Notes under the pieces: model-generated
Seen by the model: the letters and a program-made list of their open reading frames with translations, nothing else
What the model was told of the DNA's origin: nothing
Database searches by the model: none
Source: Hoyosella altamirensis
GTDB lineage: Bacteria > Actinomycetota > Actinomycetes > Mycobacteriales > Mycobacteriaceae
Direction: 5' to 3'
Length of the DNA stretch: 64,000 nucleotides
NCBI RefSeq assembly: GCF_014191505.1
Contig: NZ_JACHWS010000001.1
Span: 186,001 to 250,000 of the forward strand
In this document: one piece after another, positions 46,304 to 56,611 of the stretch
How positions within the stretch are numbered: position 1 is the stretch's first letter
How the letters are laid out: every line of letters starts with the position of its first letter
Made by a program: the position numbers and the translations under genes

Positions 46304-48385
46304 TCAGAGCTCACGACGTGCGCGAATGCGCTGAAGTGCACCGAGGGCGACGTCGCGGTCAGTTGTCTGCCAGAACGGCGGCAGTGACGCACGGAGGTAG
46401 TTGCCATAGCGAGCCGTGGCGAGCCTGGGGTCGAGGATAGCGACGACACCGATATCGTCGACGCTCCTCAGAAGTCGTCCCGCTCCCTGCGCGAGCAGGA
46501 GCGCAGCATGGGAGGCCGCGACCGTCATGAAGCCGTTACCCCCTCTGGCCTCGACAGCGCGCTGACGGGCGCGCAACAACGGATCGTCCGGCCGCGGGAA
46601 AGGGATGCGGTCCACGATCACCAGGGATAGTGATGGCCCAGGCACATCGACGCCCTGCCACAGCGAAAGCGTGCCGAACAGTGAGGTCGCTTCGTCTGCG
46701 CTGAACTGTCGCACAAGTTGGCCGGTCGAGTTGTCGCCCTGACACAGGATGGGGGTGCTGATCCGGTCCTGGAGAGCGTCAGCGGCCGCGCGTGCGGCGC
46801 GCATGGAGGAAAACAAGCCCAGCGTCCGGCCGCCTACCGCGTCGACGAGCGCCGCGATTTCGTCGAGGCATGCGGGCGCGAGTCCATCCCGGCCGGGCGG
46901 GGGAAGGTGGCGGGCAGTGTAGAGGATGCCCGCGCGGGGATGGTCGAAGGGAGAACCCGCATCCAGACTGGTCCACCGCAGCGCGGACGCGTCGGACGGT
47001 GTTTCCTTGCCCGACGCGAGCGCAGGGTCGGGCCCCGGCTCACTGGAACTGGACTGCGTCGGGAGGCCCCAGTTGCGTGCCAGCGCGTCGAACGTTCCGC
47101 CGATCGCGAGAGTCGCCGAGGTGAGGATGACGGTCGCTTCCGCGAACAACCGGGATCGCAGCAAACCCGCGACCGAGAGCGGAGCGACGCGCAACACATC
47201 GCCGCGCCGGTCGTCCCGGTTCAGCCACACCACGTCGCGACGTCGCGCCGGATCGGGCTCCCCGTACGCTTCGAGCACGCGCACAGCGGTGTCATGTAAC
47301 TCATCGAGCAGCGCTAACGCACTGGTGCGTGCGGCGGCCGCCTCCGGCTCTGCGGCCGCCATGCCCTGCCGGATCGGGCCGATCGCCGTTCGCGCGGTCC
47401 ATGCGGCGTCGCGCAGACCTGACAAGACGAGTGCTGCTGTGGGGGATAGCGTTTCCCACAGTCCTTCCGGCGCGTTTTCAAGGAGCCCGTCAAGGTCGTC
47501 CGCGACTGCGTGCAGCGCGTCCGACTCAGCGTCCTCGATGAGCCGCACACACTTGCGGGCCGCCGCGATCACGGACGCGGACGTGAGTTCAGCGGTAGCG
47601 GCACCAGTCACGCGGTCAACGAGTTCGTGTGCCTCGTCAATGATGACGACATCATGGTCGGGGAGGATGCTGGCTTCGGAAAGGGCCCCGATCGCGAGAA
47701 GCGCATGATTGGTGACGACGACGTCAGCATGCGAGGCGGTGACGCGGGCCCGTTCAGCGAAACACTGTTCGCCGATTGGGCAACGACTAACACCGAGACA
47801 TTCGCGGGAGGTCACGCTGATCTGTCGCCAGGCCTGGTCGGTGACACCAGGGATGACTTCCTCACGATCGCCGGACTCTGTTTCTTCTGCCCATTCGTGC
47901 AAACGCCGGACGTCCCGCCCGAGCCGGGAGGCCGCAAAGGGGTCGAAAAGACCGTCACCGCCGCCGTCGTCGGGATCGTCCGGTGTGTTGTGGAGTTTGT
48001 TCAGGCACAGGTAGTTGTTGCGGCCCTTGAGTATCGCGAATTCAGGTGCGCGGCCCAGCGCCGGTTTGAGCGCTTCGGCGAGACGGGGCAGATCCCGGTC
48101 GATCAGCTGCTTCTGAAGCGCGATAGTCGCCGTGGACACCACAACTGTGCTACCGCTTTGCACCGCATGGGCTATCCCGGGAACGAGGTATGCGAGCGAC
48201 TTGCCCGTCCCCGTGCCAGCCTGGACGGCGAGGTGCTCACCAGTGTCGATGGCGTGGGCGACCGCGGACGTCATCGTGAGCTGTCCGGACCGTTCCTTTC
48301 CGCCCAGCGCTTCGACCGCGCGCCGGAGCAGCGATTGTGTGCGCAGCACGGCGGGTGTGCCTGCAGCGACGGGCGGAGAAGTCAC
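46304..48385 (-). CDS. dinG: DinG-family ATP-dependent DNA helicase
   Basis: 693 residues; XPD/DinG superfamily 2 helicase. Walker A AGTGTGKSLAYLVP, iron-sulfur cysteine cluster (CLNK, CLGVSRCPIGEQC), DEAH box IDEAHELVD, and the C-terminal LWQGVDVPG and QGAGRLLRS motifs. DinG unwinds DNA with R-loops or other structures. Last gene of a pncB-pncA-dinG run (9-bp gap to pncA). Confidence 0.93.
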   Translation of the reverse strand: MTSPPVAAGTPAVLRTQSLLRRAVEALGGKERSGQLTMTSAVAHAIDTGEHLAVQAGTGTGKSLAYLVPGIAHAVQSGSTVVVSTATIALQKQLIDRDLPRLAEALKPALGRAPEFAILKGRNNYLCLNKLHNTPDDPDDGGGDGLFDPFAASRLGRDVRRLHEWAEETESGDREEVIPGVTDQAWRQISVTSRECLGVSRCPIGEQCFAERARVTASHADVVVTNHALLAIGALSEASILPDHDVVIIDEAHELVDRVTGAATAELTSASVIAAARKCVRLIEDAESDALHAVADDLDGLLENAPEGLWETLSPTAALVLSGLRDAAWTARTAIGPIRQGMAAAEPEAAAARTSALALLDELHDTAVRVLEAYGEPDPARRRDVVWLNRDDRRGDVLRVAPLSVAGLLRSRLFAEATVILTSATLAIGGTFDALARNWGLPTQSSSSEPGPDPALASGKETPSDASALRWTSLDAGSPFDHPRAGILYTARHLPPPGRDGLAPACLDEIAALVDAVGGRTLGLFSSMRAARAAADALQDRISTPILCQGDNSTGQLVRQFSADEATSLFGTLSLWQGVDVPGPSLSLVIVDRIPFPRPDDPLLRARQRAVEARGGNGFMTVAASHAALLLAQGAGRLLRSVDDIGVVAILDPRLATARYGNYLRASLPPFWQTTDRDVALGALQRIRARREL

Positions 48386-48394
48386 GAGACGAGA

Positions 48395-48997
48395 CTACTT
48401 CAGCGAGCCACCAACGGACCCGGCTGTGGTCACACCGTTGTCGCGGAGTTCGGTCAGGGCACGATCGATTGTTTCCGCGCTGACCCCGACGGTGTAGTCG
48501 AGAAGGACACGTGTGGCGAACCCTTCGCGTGCGGCGTCGAGCGCGGTGGCTCGCACGCAGTGATCTGTCGCGATGCCGACGATGTCGACAGTTTCCACAC
48601 CGTGCTGACGCAGCCAGTCGGCTAACGGCTTGCCGTCAGCTGTCGCACCTTCGAAGCCCGAGTAGGCGGCCGTGTAGGCGCCCTTCGAGAAGACTGCTTC
48701 GACATGCTGCAGGTCAAGATCAGGGTGAAACTCTGCGCCCTCGGTGCCGACTTTGCAGTGCACCGGCCAGGTGTCGACGAAATCCGGGTTGTCGGAGAAG
48801 TGGTCGCCGGGGTCGATGTGATAGTCGCGGGTGGCGACGATGGTGTCATAGCCGACTTCCGTCTCGAGTGTGTCGGTGACGAGGGACGAGATCTCGCCCG
48901 CGATCGCCGCTCCACCAGCCACGGCGAGTGAGCCACCCTCACAGAAGTCATTCTGGACGTCGACGACGATGAGTGCCTTCTTCGTTTCGCGAGTCAT
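48395..48997 (-). CDS. pncA: Nicotinamidase (PncA)
   Basis: 200 residues. Catalytic triad Asp13 (VDVQNDFC), Lys105 (SKGAYT) and Cys147 (TDHCV); metal-site residues in RDYHIDPGDHF. Converts nicotinamide to nicotinate for the adjacent PncB. In M. tuberculosis it also activates pyrazinamide and lies elsewhere; here it is inserted between pncB and dinG. Confidence 0.97.
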   Translation of the reverse strand: MTRETKKALIVVDVQNDFCEGGSLAVAGGAAIAGEISSLVTDTLETEVGYDTIVATRDYHIDPGDHFSDNPDFVDTWPVHCKVGTEGAEFHPDLDLQHVEAVFSKGAYTAAYSGFEGATADGKPLADWLRQHGVETVDIVGIATDHCVRATALDAAREGFATRVLLDYTVGVSAETIDRALTELRDNGVTTAGSVGGSLK

Positions 48998-49030
48998 TCC
49001 TTAGCCTCCTCAATGCGGGCGCGCGGTCAC

Positions 49031-50338
49031 CTATTCGGTGGCGAAGCGTGTGGGAATGGCTGGTTCCCCGTGTGACAGGACCAAACCTTCCCAGGGAAGG
49101 CTTTTCAGGCCCGTTGCCACAAGCTGCCGTCCTTCCTCCAGTGTGGGCGCTTCAGCGTCCGGTTCGCCACCTCGGAGCAGACTGACCGTCACCTCCCGCG
49201 CCGTAAGACTCATCGGCACAGGTGGGGGTTCGGCGGCGGCGAGGCAGATCACCTCTTCGACGACGGTTCCCGTGTCCCGTGCGAATCGGACGGCTCTTTT
49301 CGATCCGCCCCGCGTTTCTTTGCTGGAACTCCTCTTCGCGACCGGGCGGCCGTCGACTTCGGTGAGCTTGTAGACCATGCCCGCGGTGGGAGCGCCCGAG
49401 CCAGTGACGAGCGACGTGCCCACTCCGTAGCTGTCGACGGGTTCAGAGCGGAGAGCGGCGATCGAGTATTCATCGAGATCCCCCGACACGACGATCTTGG
49501 TTCGAGATGCTCCGAGGTCGTCGAGTTGCTGACGCACCTGGCGTGCGAGCACGCCAAGATCGCCGGAATCGATCCGGACTGCGCCGAGATCAGGTCCCGC
49601 GACATCGACCGCGGTGCGGACGCCTTCAGTGATGTCGTAGGTGTCGACGAGGAGTGTGGTTGCCGTTCCCAGCGCGGCTATTTGCGACCGGAACGCAGCT
49701 GCCTCGTCGGGGCCGTCTGCTCCTGTGTGCAGGAGTGTGAAAGCGTGGGCGCTCGTGCCAGCGCTGGGCACCCCGTACTGGCGGGCCGCTTCGAGATTCG
49801 ACGTCGCGGTGAAGCCGGCGAGGTACGCGGCACGTGCTGACGCGACCGCTGCGCTTTCGTGAGTACGACGCGAACCCATTTCCATCAGTCCACGGCCATC
49901 TGCGGCGGTGACCATGCGCGTAGCTGTCGACGCGATCGCCGTGTCGTGGTTGAGAATAGACAGCACCACGGTCTCGAGGATCACGCACTCAGCGAAGGTC
50001 CCCGTAACAGATAAGACTGGCGACCCAGGGAAGTACATTTCGCCTTCGCGATACCCGGTGACGTCGCCCCGGAAGCGGAACTCCTCAAGCCAGCGCAGCG
50101 TCTCTTTGTCCAGGAAGCGGCTCAGCGAGCGCAAGTCATCGTCGGTAAACCGGAACCGTGCTATTGCATCGAGCGCCCTCGCGGTACCTGCGACGATGCC
50201 GTACCGGCGACCGTAGGGCAGTTTTCTCGCGAACACTTCGAAAGTGCACCGGCGCTGGGCGGTGCCGTCTTTGAGTGCTGCCGCGAGCATCGTGTATTCA
50301 TACTGATCCGTCAGCAGCGCCGTGGATTGAGCAGTCAC
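49031..50338 (-). CDS. pncB: Nicotinate phosphoribosyltransferase
   Basis: 435 residues. TDQYEYTMLAAALKDG, ARKLPYGRRYGIVAG, MEMGSRRTHESAAV and VRIDSGDLGVLARQVRQQLD (phosphoribosyl site) identify the NAPRTase family. Makes nicotinate mononucleotide from PncA product, completing the salvage pathway that NadE finishes. Divergent from clpS, as in Rv1330c-Rv1331. Confidence 0.97.
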   Translation of the reverse strand: MTAQSTALLTDQYEYTMLAAALKDGTAQRRCTFEVFARKLPYGRRYGIVAGTARALDAIARFRFTDDDLRSLSRFLDKETLRWLEEFRFRGDVTGYREGEMYFPGSPVLSVTGTFAECVILETVVLSILNHDTAIASTATRMVTAADGRGLMEMGSRRTHESAAVASARAAYLAGFTATSNLEAARQYGVPSAGTSAHAFTLLHTGADGPDEAAAFRSQIAALGTATTLLVDTYDITEGVRTAVDVAGPDLGAVRIDSGDLGVLARQVRQQLDDLGASRTKIVVSGDLDEYSIAALRSEPVDSYGVGTSLVTGSGAPTAGMVYKLTEVDGRPVAKRSSSKETRGGSKRAVRFARDTGTVVEEVICLAAAEPPPVPMSLTAREVTVSLLRGGEPDAEAPTLEEGRQLVATGLKSLPWEGLVLSHGEPAIPTRFATE

Positions 50339-50459
50339 AACGACAACGGTACGGCCATGATCGTCTGTGCGGTGGGTTGTCGAATGGCTGATTGGTGGAT
50401 TTGGGCGAGTTTCGCGGAGCGCTAAGTGTGACTCGAGCTGTAGGTCGTACCCTGGTTGT

Positions 50460-50780
50460 ATGCCTGTTCCGATGGAAACCGACCCCCAGACTTCGCCTGG
50501 AGTGACGCCGGGTGGTCTGTCTGTCGCCGACGAGGATGAGGCCAGTCAGCGCCCCTGGGTGACGATCGTGTGGGATGACCCGGTCAATCTCATGCAGTAC
50601 GTAACGTACGTTCTTCAGAAGATTTTCGGATACAGCCGCCAGAAGGCGACTGAGCTGATGCTGAAGGTTCATAACGATGGTAAGGCTGTCGTTTCGTCCG
50701 GGACGCGCGAGAAGGTCGAGATCGACGTCCGTAAACTGCATGCTGCGGGCCTGTGGGCGACGATGCAGCACGAATCGTGA
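50460..50780 (+). CDS. clpS: ATP-dependent Clp protease adaptor ClpS
   Basis: 106 residues from ATG 50460; 50472 is an alternative. Conserved [22 protein letters not shown] and [35 protein letters not shown]. It hands N-degron substrates to ClpC. Start of the conserved forward block clpS to rdgB. Confidence 0.95.
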   Translation: MPVPMETDPQTSPGVTPGGLSVADEDEASQRPWVTIVWDDPVNLMQYVTYVLQKIFGYSRQKATELMLKVHNDGKAVVSSGTREKVEIDVRKLHAAGLWATMQHES

Positions 50781-50863
50781 TTGGCCGGGTGACGGCTCTG
50801 CGCTCGCGCCCCTACAAGGTTCCCGTGCAAAGTTGCCGATTTGGGGAAGGGCGCGATTAGCCG

Positions 50864-51445
50864 GTGCATGCCTGGAGCAGGAAGAACACCTTAGGTGGAC
50901 CGAGGTTTCGCTCGCAGATCGATGCGCACGAGGCCAAGGTGCTGCGCTCTGTGGTGCAGTCCGTTGTCACGATGCTCGACGAGCGTGAGAATGTTTCGCC
51001 GCACGACGAGCTCGAGGAGCTAACGGGCATGCGGACAGGAAGTGCCAGCCCTCCCGAAAACTCGGTCTTGGGGCGTCTGCTGCCGGACTTCCACCGGGCG
51101 GACGCGGAGGGCGTTGAAGAGAAATCTGATGAGATGGCGGGCCTCAACAGCGCGTTACGGAGCCTTAACGAGCCACAAATCATCGAAGCCAAGCGTGGCG
51201 TCGCCTCCGTCCTGCTCGAGACACTGCCACCAGAAGGCGGGAAGGTCTCACTCAGTCCAGAACAGGCTGACGCGTGGGTAACGGCCGTCAACGATGCCCG
51301 GCTTGCGCTCGGAACAATGCTCGAAATTTCGGACGAAACCCCAGAGGAAATCGACCCTAACGATCCACGTGCGCCCCAACTGGGCGTCTATCACTGGCTC
51401 ACGTGGATGCAGGACTCCCTGGTCACAGCGGTAATGGGAGACTGA
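50864..51445 (+). CDS. DUF2017-family protein (Rv1332-like)
   Basis: 193 residues from GTG 50864, conserved downstream of clpS. Mostly helical and acidic, with a conserved C-terminal LGVYHWLTWMQDSLV. Function unknown. Its place next to clpS in most actinobacteria hints at a Clp-linked role, but nothing in the sequence shows it. Confidence 0.85.
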   Translation: MHAWSRKNTLGGPRFRSQIDAHEAKVLRSVVQSVVTMLDERENVSPHDELEELTGMRTGSASPPENSVLGRLLPDFHRADAEGVEEKSDEMAGLNSALRSLNEPQIIEAKRGVASVLLETLPPEGGKVSLSPEQADAWVTAVNDARLALGTMLEISDETPEEIDPNDPRAPQLGVYHWLTWMQDSLVTAVMGD

Positions 51446-51456
51446 GGAGCGAGCCT

Positions 51457-52554
51457 ATGGCCGCAGCTGCGGGTACTGACCGGAGGACGGGGGCGAGAAA
51501 CGCCCTCACCGACGTGCCCGGGTTGCTGGTGGGCCACTGGAGTCGGCTAGATTCTGACGCATCGCTCGGCTCGGGCTGGGCGACGGGCTGCACGGTTGTC
51601 CTGGCGCCTGAAGGAGCGGTCGCGAGCGCTGATGTTCGTGGCGGCGGGCCTGGGACGCGGGAAACTGACCTGCTACGGCCAGAGAACACCGTGCAGCATG
51701 TGCACGGTGTGCTGCTTTCGGGCGGCAGTGCCTACGGTCTTGCGGCGGCCGGGGGTGTCATGCGGTGGCTTGAGGAGCGCGGCCATGGCCTCGCGATTGG
51801 CGGGGAGGGGCTCGTTGTTCCCATCGTGGCTGGCGCGGTGATCTTCGACCTTCCTGTCGGAGCTTGGGGGAATCGGCCGGATGCGGAATCCGGCTATTCC
51901 GCTGCCGATGCGGCCAGTCGGCATTTCGCCACTGGGTCGGCGGGCGCGGGCACGGCTGCCCGGGCTGGTGCGATCAAGGGCGGTGTCGGAACAGCGAGTG
52001 TAGTGCTGGGTGCTGGCCCGGCGGCGGGAGCGACCATCGGCGCCCTTCTAGTGGTGAACCCGGTCGGCTCGGTGTACTCACCGAAGACCGGTCTCCCTTG
52101 GGGTGCGGAAAGCGAAATTGGGGACGAATTCGATTTGCCACAGCCTTCGGAAGAGCAAATCGCGGCCGCGGCGGCGCTCGCAGCAAAGGGGACAGTGGTC
52201 AACACAACAATCGGGGTTGTCGCGACTGACGTGCCGCTGGATAAAGCGGGCTGCAAGCGACTTTCCATTGCGGGACAAACCGGCCTGACGAGGGCAATCC
52301 GGCCCGCGCATTCGCCGCTAGACGGCGACACCATTTTCGCGCTCTCCACTGGTAAGGGCCGTGCGGCCGCTCCGGAACTGGACTCCAGCGTGACACCGGC
52401 GCCCCCAGACGGTATACCGGCAGAGACAGGTGTGCTTGACGCCCTGTGCGCGGCAGCGGCCGATTGCGTTGAACGGGCGATTGTTCACGCCGTCCTCGAT
52501 GCAGCGCCGGTCGCGGGAATTCCGGGATACCGTGACCTGTTCCACGCCAAGTGA
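51457..52554 (+). CDS. P1-family (DmpA/S58) aminopeptidase-like protein
   Basis: 365 residues from ATG 51457 with GAGGAG 7 bases upstream; Rv1333-like. Ntn-type self-processing hydrolase: RGGGPGTRETDLL near the start, and the GTVVNTTIGVVATDV stretch around the cleavage/nucleophile site. Such enzymes cleave amino-terminal residues or D-amino-acid amides; the natural substrate is unknown. Confidence 0.9.
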   Translation: MAAAAGTDRRTGARNALTDVPGLLVGHWSRLDSDASLGSGWATGCTVVLAPEGAVASADVRGGGPGTRETDLLRPENTVQHVHGVLLSGGSAYGLAAAGGVMRWLEERGHGLAIGGEGLVVPIVAGAVIFDLPVGAWGNRPDAESGYSAADAASRHFATGSAGAGTAARAGAIKGGVGTASVVLGAGPAAGATIGALLVVNPVGSVYSPKTGLPWGAESEIGDEFDLPQPSEEQIAAAAALAAKGTVVNTTIGVVATDVPLDKAGCKRLSIAGQTGLTRAIRPAHSPLDGDTIFALSTGKGRAAAPELDSSVTPAPPDGIPAETGVLDALCAAAADCVERAIVHAVLDAAPVAGIPGYRDLFHAK

Positions 52555-52615
52555 GCAGCGATAGCACCCCGGCACGACGCGACGATGCACGCGGTCGCAT
52601 GCGAGAGGAGGCGAG

Positions 52616-53332
52616 ATGACTTTCGGCTCAGGAGGGTACGGCGGACCGGGTGGATTCGGTCCGCCGCCGCTAGGAGGAGGTCCTGGCGGTGCGGGCCCAG
52701 CTGGGCGGCCTGAGCGCAAGGGGCCTGGCCCGCGATGGCAGCAAGGTATCGTCGCCACGGTCTCGTTCGTTGGCATTCTCTACTTGATTGAGTTGCTCGA
52801 CGTGATGACTGCTCATCCCTTTGCGCTTTCGGGGATTGCGCCTCGCACGACCGACGGACTGAGCGGCGTGTTGTTTGCGCCGCTGATCCACGCGGACTGG
52901 GCACACCTGATGGCGAATTCGGTGCCGCTGCTTGTCCTCGGCTTTCTTGTTTTTCTGTCGTCGCTGACGCGTGCCGTGATGGCGACTGCGATCATCTGGG
53001 TGATCGGCGGCATGGGAACATGGCTGACCGGCGGCGAAAACACCGTGCACATTGGGGCTTCGATCATCGTATTCGGATGGCTTGCCTTCCTCGTGACGCA
53101 AGGAATTTTCACGCGCAGTGGGGTGCAGTTGCTCATTGGCGGGGTTGTTCTGTTCTTCTACGGCACGCTCCTCTGGGGTGTTCTGCCCGGACAGCAGGGT
53201 GTCTCGTGGCAGGGCCATCTTTTCGGCGCACTCGCCGGGGTGGTAGCCGCGTGGGTCTTGTCCGGTGATGCGCGAGCGAGACGGCGTGCCTCGCGACAAC
53301 AGTTGCCTCCCCACGGTGGGATGTTTCAGTGA
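52616..53332 (+). CDS. Rhomboid-family intramembrane serine protease
   Basis: 238 residues; Rv1337-like. A glycine/proline-rich cytoplasmic N-terminus is followed by six helices. Catalytic Ser lies in [11 protein letters not shown] and His in [11 protein letters not shown]; the [11 protein letters not shown] segment is the family N-motif. It cuts membrane proteins within the bilayer. Ends in a GTGA overlap with murI, so the two are coupled. Confidence 0.92.
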   Translation: MTFGSGGYGGPGGFGPPPLGGGPGGAGPAGRPERKGPGPRWQQGIVATVSFVGILYLIELLDVMTAHPFALSGIAPRTTDGLSGVLFAPLIHADWAHLMANSVPLLVLGFLVFLSSLTRAVMATAIIWVIGGMGTWLTGGENTVHIGASIIVFGWLAFLVTQGIFTRSGVQLLIGGVVLFFYGTLLWGVLPGQQGVSWQGHLFGALAGVVAAWVLSGDARARRRASRQQLPPHGGMFQ

Positions 53333-54174
53333 CTGAATCAATCGCGGTCGACTCATCGGGCCGGCCTAAGTTCCGTGAACCGGATGCGAACGCTCCTATC
53401 GGAATTTTCGATTCCGGGGTAGGCGGTCTTACGGTTGCCCGCGCAATTATTGATCAATTGCCCGACGAAGATGTGATCTACGTCGGTGATACCGCCAACG
53501 GGCCCTATGGGCCGCTCACCATTCCGGAAGTTCGGGCACATGCCCTCGCAATCGGAGATGATCTTGTTCATCGGGGCGCTAAAGTGCTCGTTATCGCCTG
53601 CAATACGGCTTCAGCCGCCTATTTGAGGGACGCTCGCGAACGGTATCCGGTCCCAGTTGTCGAAGTAATCCTGCCTGCGGTACGGCGCGCGGTTAAAGCG
53701 ACACGGAACGGGCGAATCGGAGTAATTGGCACGCAGGCGACGATCGCTTCCCGGGCATACGAGGACAGTTTCGCAGCAGCCCGCGACGTTGATGTCGTCT
53801 CCGCGGCATGTCCGCATTTTGTCGACTTCGTTGAACGTGGAATCACCAGCGGCAGGCAGGTCATGCAGCTTGCGCAGGGTTATCTTGATCCACTGCAGCG
53901 CGCCGGGGTCGACACCGTCATCCTCGGCTGCACCCACTATCCGTTGCTTTCGGGTGTCATTCAGCTGGCAATGGGTGAGGACGTCACACTCGTTTCGAGC
54001 GCTGAGGAGACGGCTAAGGATGTCGTCCGTGTACTAACCGAACGGGATTTACTGCACGAGCACACGGACCGCGTCGCGAATCGGGAGTTCCTGGCAACGG
54101 GCGAGCCGGAGTTGTTCCGGAAACTCGCCGCGCGTTTCCTTGGACCTTCGGTTCCCGTTGTTGGGCACGTGTGA
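53329..54174 (+). CDS. murI: Glutamate racemase
   Basis: 281 residues. [17 protein letters not shown], the catalytic cysteines in IACNTASAA and GCTHYPLL, and the [11 protein letters not shown] loop. It makes D-glutamate for peptidoglycan. Confidence 0.98.
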   Translation: MTESIAVDSSGRPKFREPDANAPIGIFDSGVGGLTVARAIIDQLPDEDVIYVGDTANGPYGPLTIPEVRAHALAIGDDLVHRGAKVLVIACNTASAAYLRDARERYPVPVVEVILPAVRRAVKATRNGRIGVIGTQATIASRAYEDSFAAARDVDVVSAACPHFVDFVERGITSGRQVMQLAQGYLDPLQRAGVDTVILGCTHYPLLSGVIQLAMGEDVTLVSSAEETAKDVVRVLTERDLLHEHTDRVANREFLATGEPELFRKLAARFLGPSVPVVGHV

Positions 54175-54329
54175 CGCCGCTTACTTGGCTCCCATTTGCA
54201 AAGGCGATATGTCACAAAAGGATTCGGGTTAGACGCAGGTTCCATCACGGTCAGGTGTAAATCTCGCACATTTCAGGGATTTGGGGGAGAAGTTGAATGT
54301 GAATTGACGGGACGTGGCAGCATTAGCGT

Positions 54330-55115
54330 ATGCGTGTAACCGTCCTGGGCTGTTCCGGAAGCGTCACCGGTCCGGATTCGCCAGCGTCGGGATATCTGAT
54401 CAGTGCAGAGAACTCCCCGCCGCTGGTGCTTGATTTCGGTGGTGGCGTCCTTGGTGCGCTCCAGCGGTACCTCGACCCTGGTGACGCGACGCTTCTGCTA
54501 TCGCATCTGCATGCTGATCACTGCCTCGACATTCCAGGTCTTCTCGTCTGGCGGCGCTATCACCCGAACCCGCCTGAAGGAAAAGCACTCGCCTACGGAC
54601 CTACCGACACCGCCATGCGTATCGGCGCCGCGTCGTCGGAAGTGGGAGGGCACATCGACGACATCTCGGACGTTCTCGACGTGCACGTCTGGAAAGACGG
54701 ACATGCCGTCACCTTCGGAGATGTAACAGTACTGCCCCGGCGCGTCTTCCATCCGCCCGAGTCCTACGGTTTCCGGTTCACAGACGGTGATGGCGCTGTG
54801 TTTGCCTCGAGCGGTGACACCGGCATGTGTGACGCGGTCTTCGATCTCGCGAAGGATGCGGATGTGTTCCTATGCGAAGCATCGTGGACCCATTCCCCGG
54901 ACCGTCCGGTGGGAGTCCACCTATCAGGCACAGAGGCTGGTCAGATCGCACGTGAAGCCGGTGTTGGGCAACTGTTGCTGACCCACATCCCACCGTGGAC
55001 TTCCCGAGAAGCGATATTCAAGGAAGCCCAGGCTGAGTTCGACGGACCCGTGCATGTGGTACAGCCAGATGACCAGTTCCAGGTAGTCCAGGTGGCCCCA
55101 GCCGACTTGGGCTGA
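54330..55115 (+). CDS. Metallo-beta-lactamase-fold phosphodiesterase (Rv1339-like)
   Basis: 261 residues. Zinc motif LSHLHADHCLDIPGL, later His in THIPPWT, and an SSGDTG motif. Rv1339 of M. tuberculosis has been described as a cyclic nucleotide phosphodiesterase, so a role in cAMP removal is plausible. ATG 54330 has no Shine-Dalgarno and a -35-like TTGACG about 27 bp upstream, suggesting a leaderless mRNA. Confidence 0.9.
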   Translation: MRVTVLGCSGSVTGPDSPASGYLISAENSPPLVLDFGGGVLGALQRYLDPGDATLLLSHLHADHCLDIPGLLVWRRYHPNPPEGKALAYGPTDTAMRIGAASSEVGGHIDDISDVLDVHVWKDGHAVTFGDVTVLPRRVFHPPESYGFRFTDGDGAVFASSGDTGMCDAVFDLAKDADVFLCEASWTHSPDRPVGVHLSGTEAGQIAREAGVGQLLLTHIPPWTSREAIFKEAQAEFDGPVHVVQPDDQFQVVQVAPADLG

Positions 55116-55182
55116 CAGGGAATCGCGCACGTTGTGAGGGCGTCCCCGACGGGTTGTCGGAGTGAACAGTTAGGCTCGTTGT

Positions 55183-55974
55183 GTGACGAGACGTGATGAT
55201 GGCAGAGAAGACAACGAACTCCGTCCCGTTCGGATTACCCGGGGCTTCACAAACTACCCGGCTGGGTCCGTGCTCGTGGAATTCGGGCAGACGAGAGTCT
55301 TGTGTACCGCGTCAATTGACGAGGGTGTGCCGCGATGGCGAGAGGGTTCCGGGCAAGGCTGGCTGACCGCTGAGTATGCGATGCTGCCGTCGGCAACCCA
55401 CACTCGGAGTGGCCGCGAATCGGTCCGGGGCAAACTCGGTGGCCGAACCCAGGAGATCAGTCGACTGGTAGGCCGGTCACTGCGTGCGTGCATTGACCTC
55501 GGCGCTATCGGCAGTCGCACTGTCACGGTCGACTGTGATGTTATCCAGGCTGATGGTGGAACACGCACTGCGGCTATCACTGGGGCATACGTCGCGCTTC
55601 ACGATGCGATGACCTACCTCGGCGCGGCAGACGCGCTGGTGGATCCCAAACCTCTTTCCTGCGCTATCGCGGCTGTGAGTGTCGGAGTTGTCGATGGGCG
55701 CGTCCGGCTCGATCTTCCGTACGAGGAGGATTCGCGCGCTGAGGTGGACCTCAATGTTGTTGCAACTGACGTGGGCACCCTCGTCGAAGTCCAGGGGACC
55801 GGTGAGGGCGCCACATTCCCGCGGTCGACGCTCGACAAACTGATCGACCTGGCACTCGAGGGCTGTGAACAGCTGTTCGTCGTGCAGAACGAAGCGCTGG
55901 CGGCACCGTACCCGGGTGAACTCCCGAAGCCAGATCCCACCGCTCCGAAGAGGAAGTCGTTCGGATCCAAATGA
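55183..55974 (+). CDS. rph: RNase PH
   Basis: 263 residues. Phosphorolytic 3' exonuclease for tRNA ends: [42 protein letters not shown] and [18 protein letters not shown]-type motifs are present. Overlaps rdgB by 4 bp (ATGA). Confidence 0.97.
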   Translation: MTRRDDGREDNELRPVRITRGFTNYPAGSVLVEFGQTRVLCTASIDEGVPRWREGSGQGWLTAEYAMLPSATHTRSGRESVRGKLGGRTQEISRLVGRSLRACIDLGAIGSRTVTVDCDVIQADGGTRTAAITGAYVALHDAMTYLGAADALVDPKPLSCAIAAVSVGVVDGRVRLDLPYEEDSRAEVDLNVVATDVGTLVEVQGTGEGATFPRSTLDKLIDLALEGCEQLFVVQNEALAAPYPGELPKPDPTAPKRKSFGSK

Positions 55975-56606
55975 GCAAGACTCTGCTTGTCGCGAGCCGC
56001 AACAAAAAGAAGCTTGCTGAGCTGCGCCGAATTCTCGATGTTGCGGGCATCGCCGGCATCACACTCGTAGGGCTCGGAGACGTTGAACCGTACACGGAAT
56101 CTCCTGAAACAGGCGAGACCTTCGAGCAGAACGCCCTCGCGAAAGCCAGAGACGGTGCGCAGGCAACTGGTCTCGCGTGCGTGGCCGACGACTCGGGGCT
56201 GGAAGTGGCCGCGCTGCATGGCATGCCTGGAGTTCTCTCTGCACGCTGGGCGGGCGAGCACGGCGACGACGACGCGAACAACCGTCTCTTGCTCGGTCAG
56301 CTTCGGGACGTGCCTGAAGGGCGACGCTCCGGGGCGTTCGTGTCCGCATGTGCGCTCGTTGTTCCCGGCGGGGTGGAAACCGTGGTGCGGGGAACGTGGA
56401 AGGGAAGGATCGCCACCCAGGCGCATGGCGAAGGGGGTTTCGGATACGACCCCGTCTTCATCCCGAATGAAGCGCTCGCTGTCGAAGAGGGTGGAACGCC
56501 CCGCACTGCGGCGCAGATGACAGCCGATGAGAAGGACGCTGTCTCGCACCGTGGGCAGGCATTGCGCAAGCTGGTGCCGACACTGGCGCATTGGGCGAGC
56601 AGCTAA
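55971..56606 (+). CDS. rdgB: XTP/dITP diphosphatase (RdgB/HAM1)
   Basis: 211 residues. [18 protein letters not shown], the acidic [20 protein letters not shown], and FGYDPVFIP motifs. Removes deaminated purine triphosphates from the nucleotide pool. Last gene of the forward block. Confidence 0.97.
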   Translation: MSKTLLVASRNKKKLAELRRILDVAGIAGITLVGLGDVEPYTESPETGETFEQNALAKARDGAQATGLACVADDSGLEVAALHGMPGVLSARWAGEHGDDDANNRLLLGQLRDVPEGRRSGAFVSACALVVPGGVETVVRGTWKGRIATQAHGEGGFGYDPVFIPNEALAVEEGGTPRTAAQMTADEKDAVSHRGQALRKLVPTLAHWASS

Positions 56607-56611
56607 GTACT

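Noticed and set aside
46718-48625. Several forward frames (up to 371 codons) opposite dinG and pncA
   Set aside because: Antisense to strongly conserved helicase and nicotinamidase motifs; no homology features.
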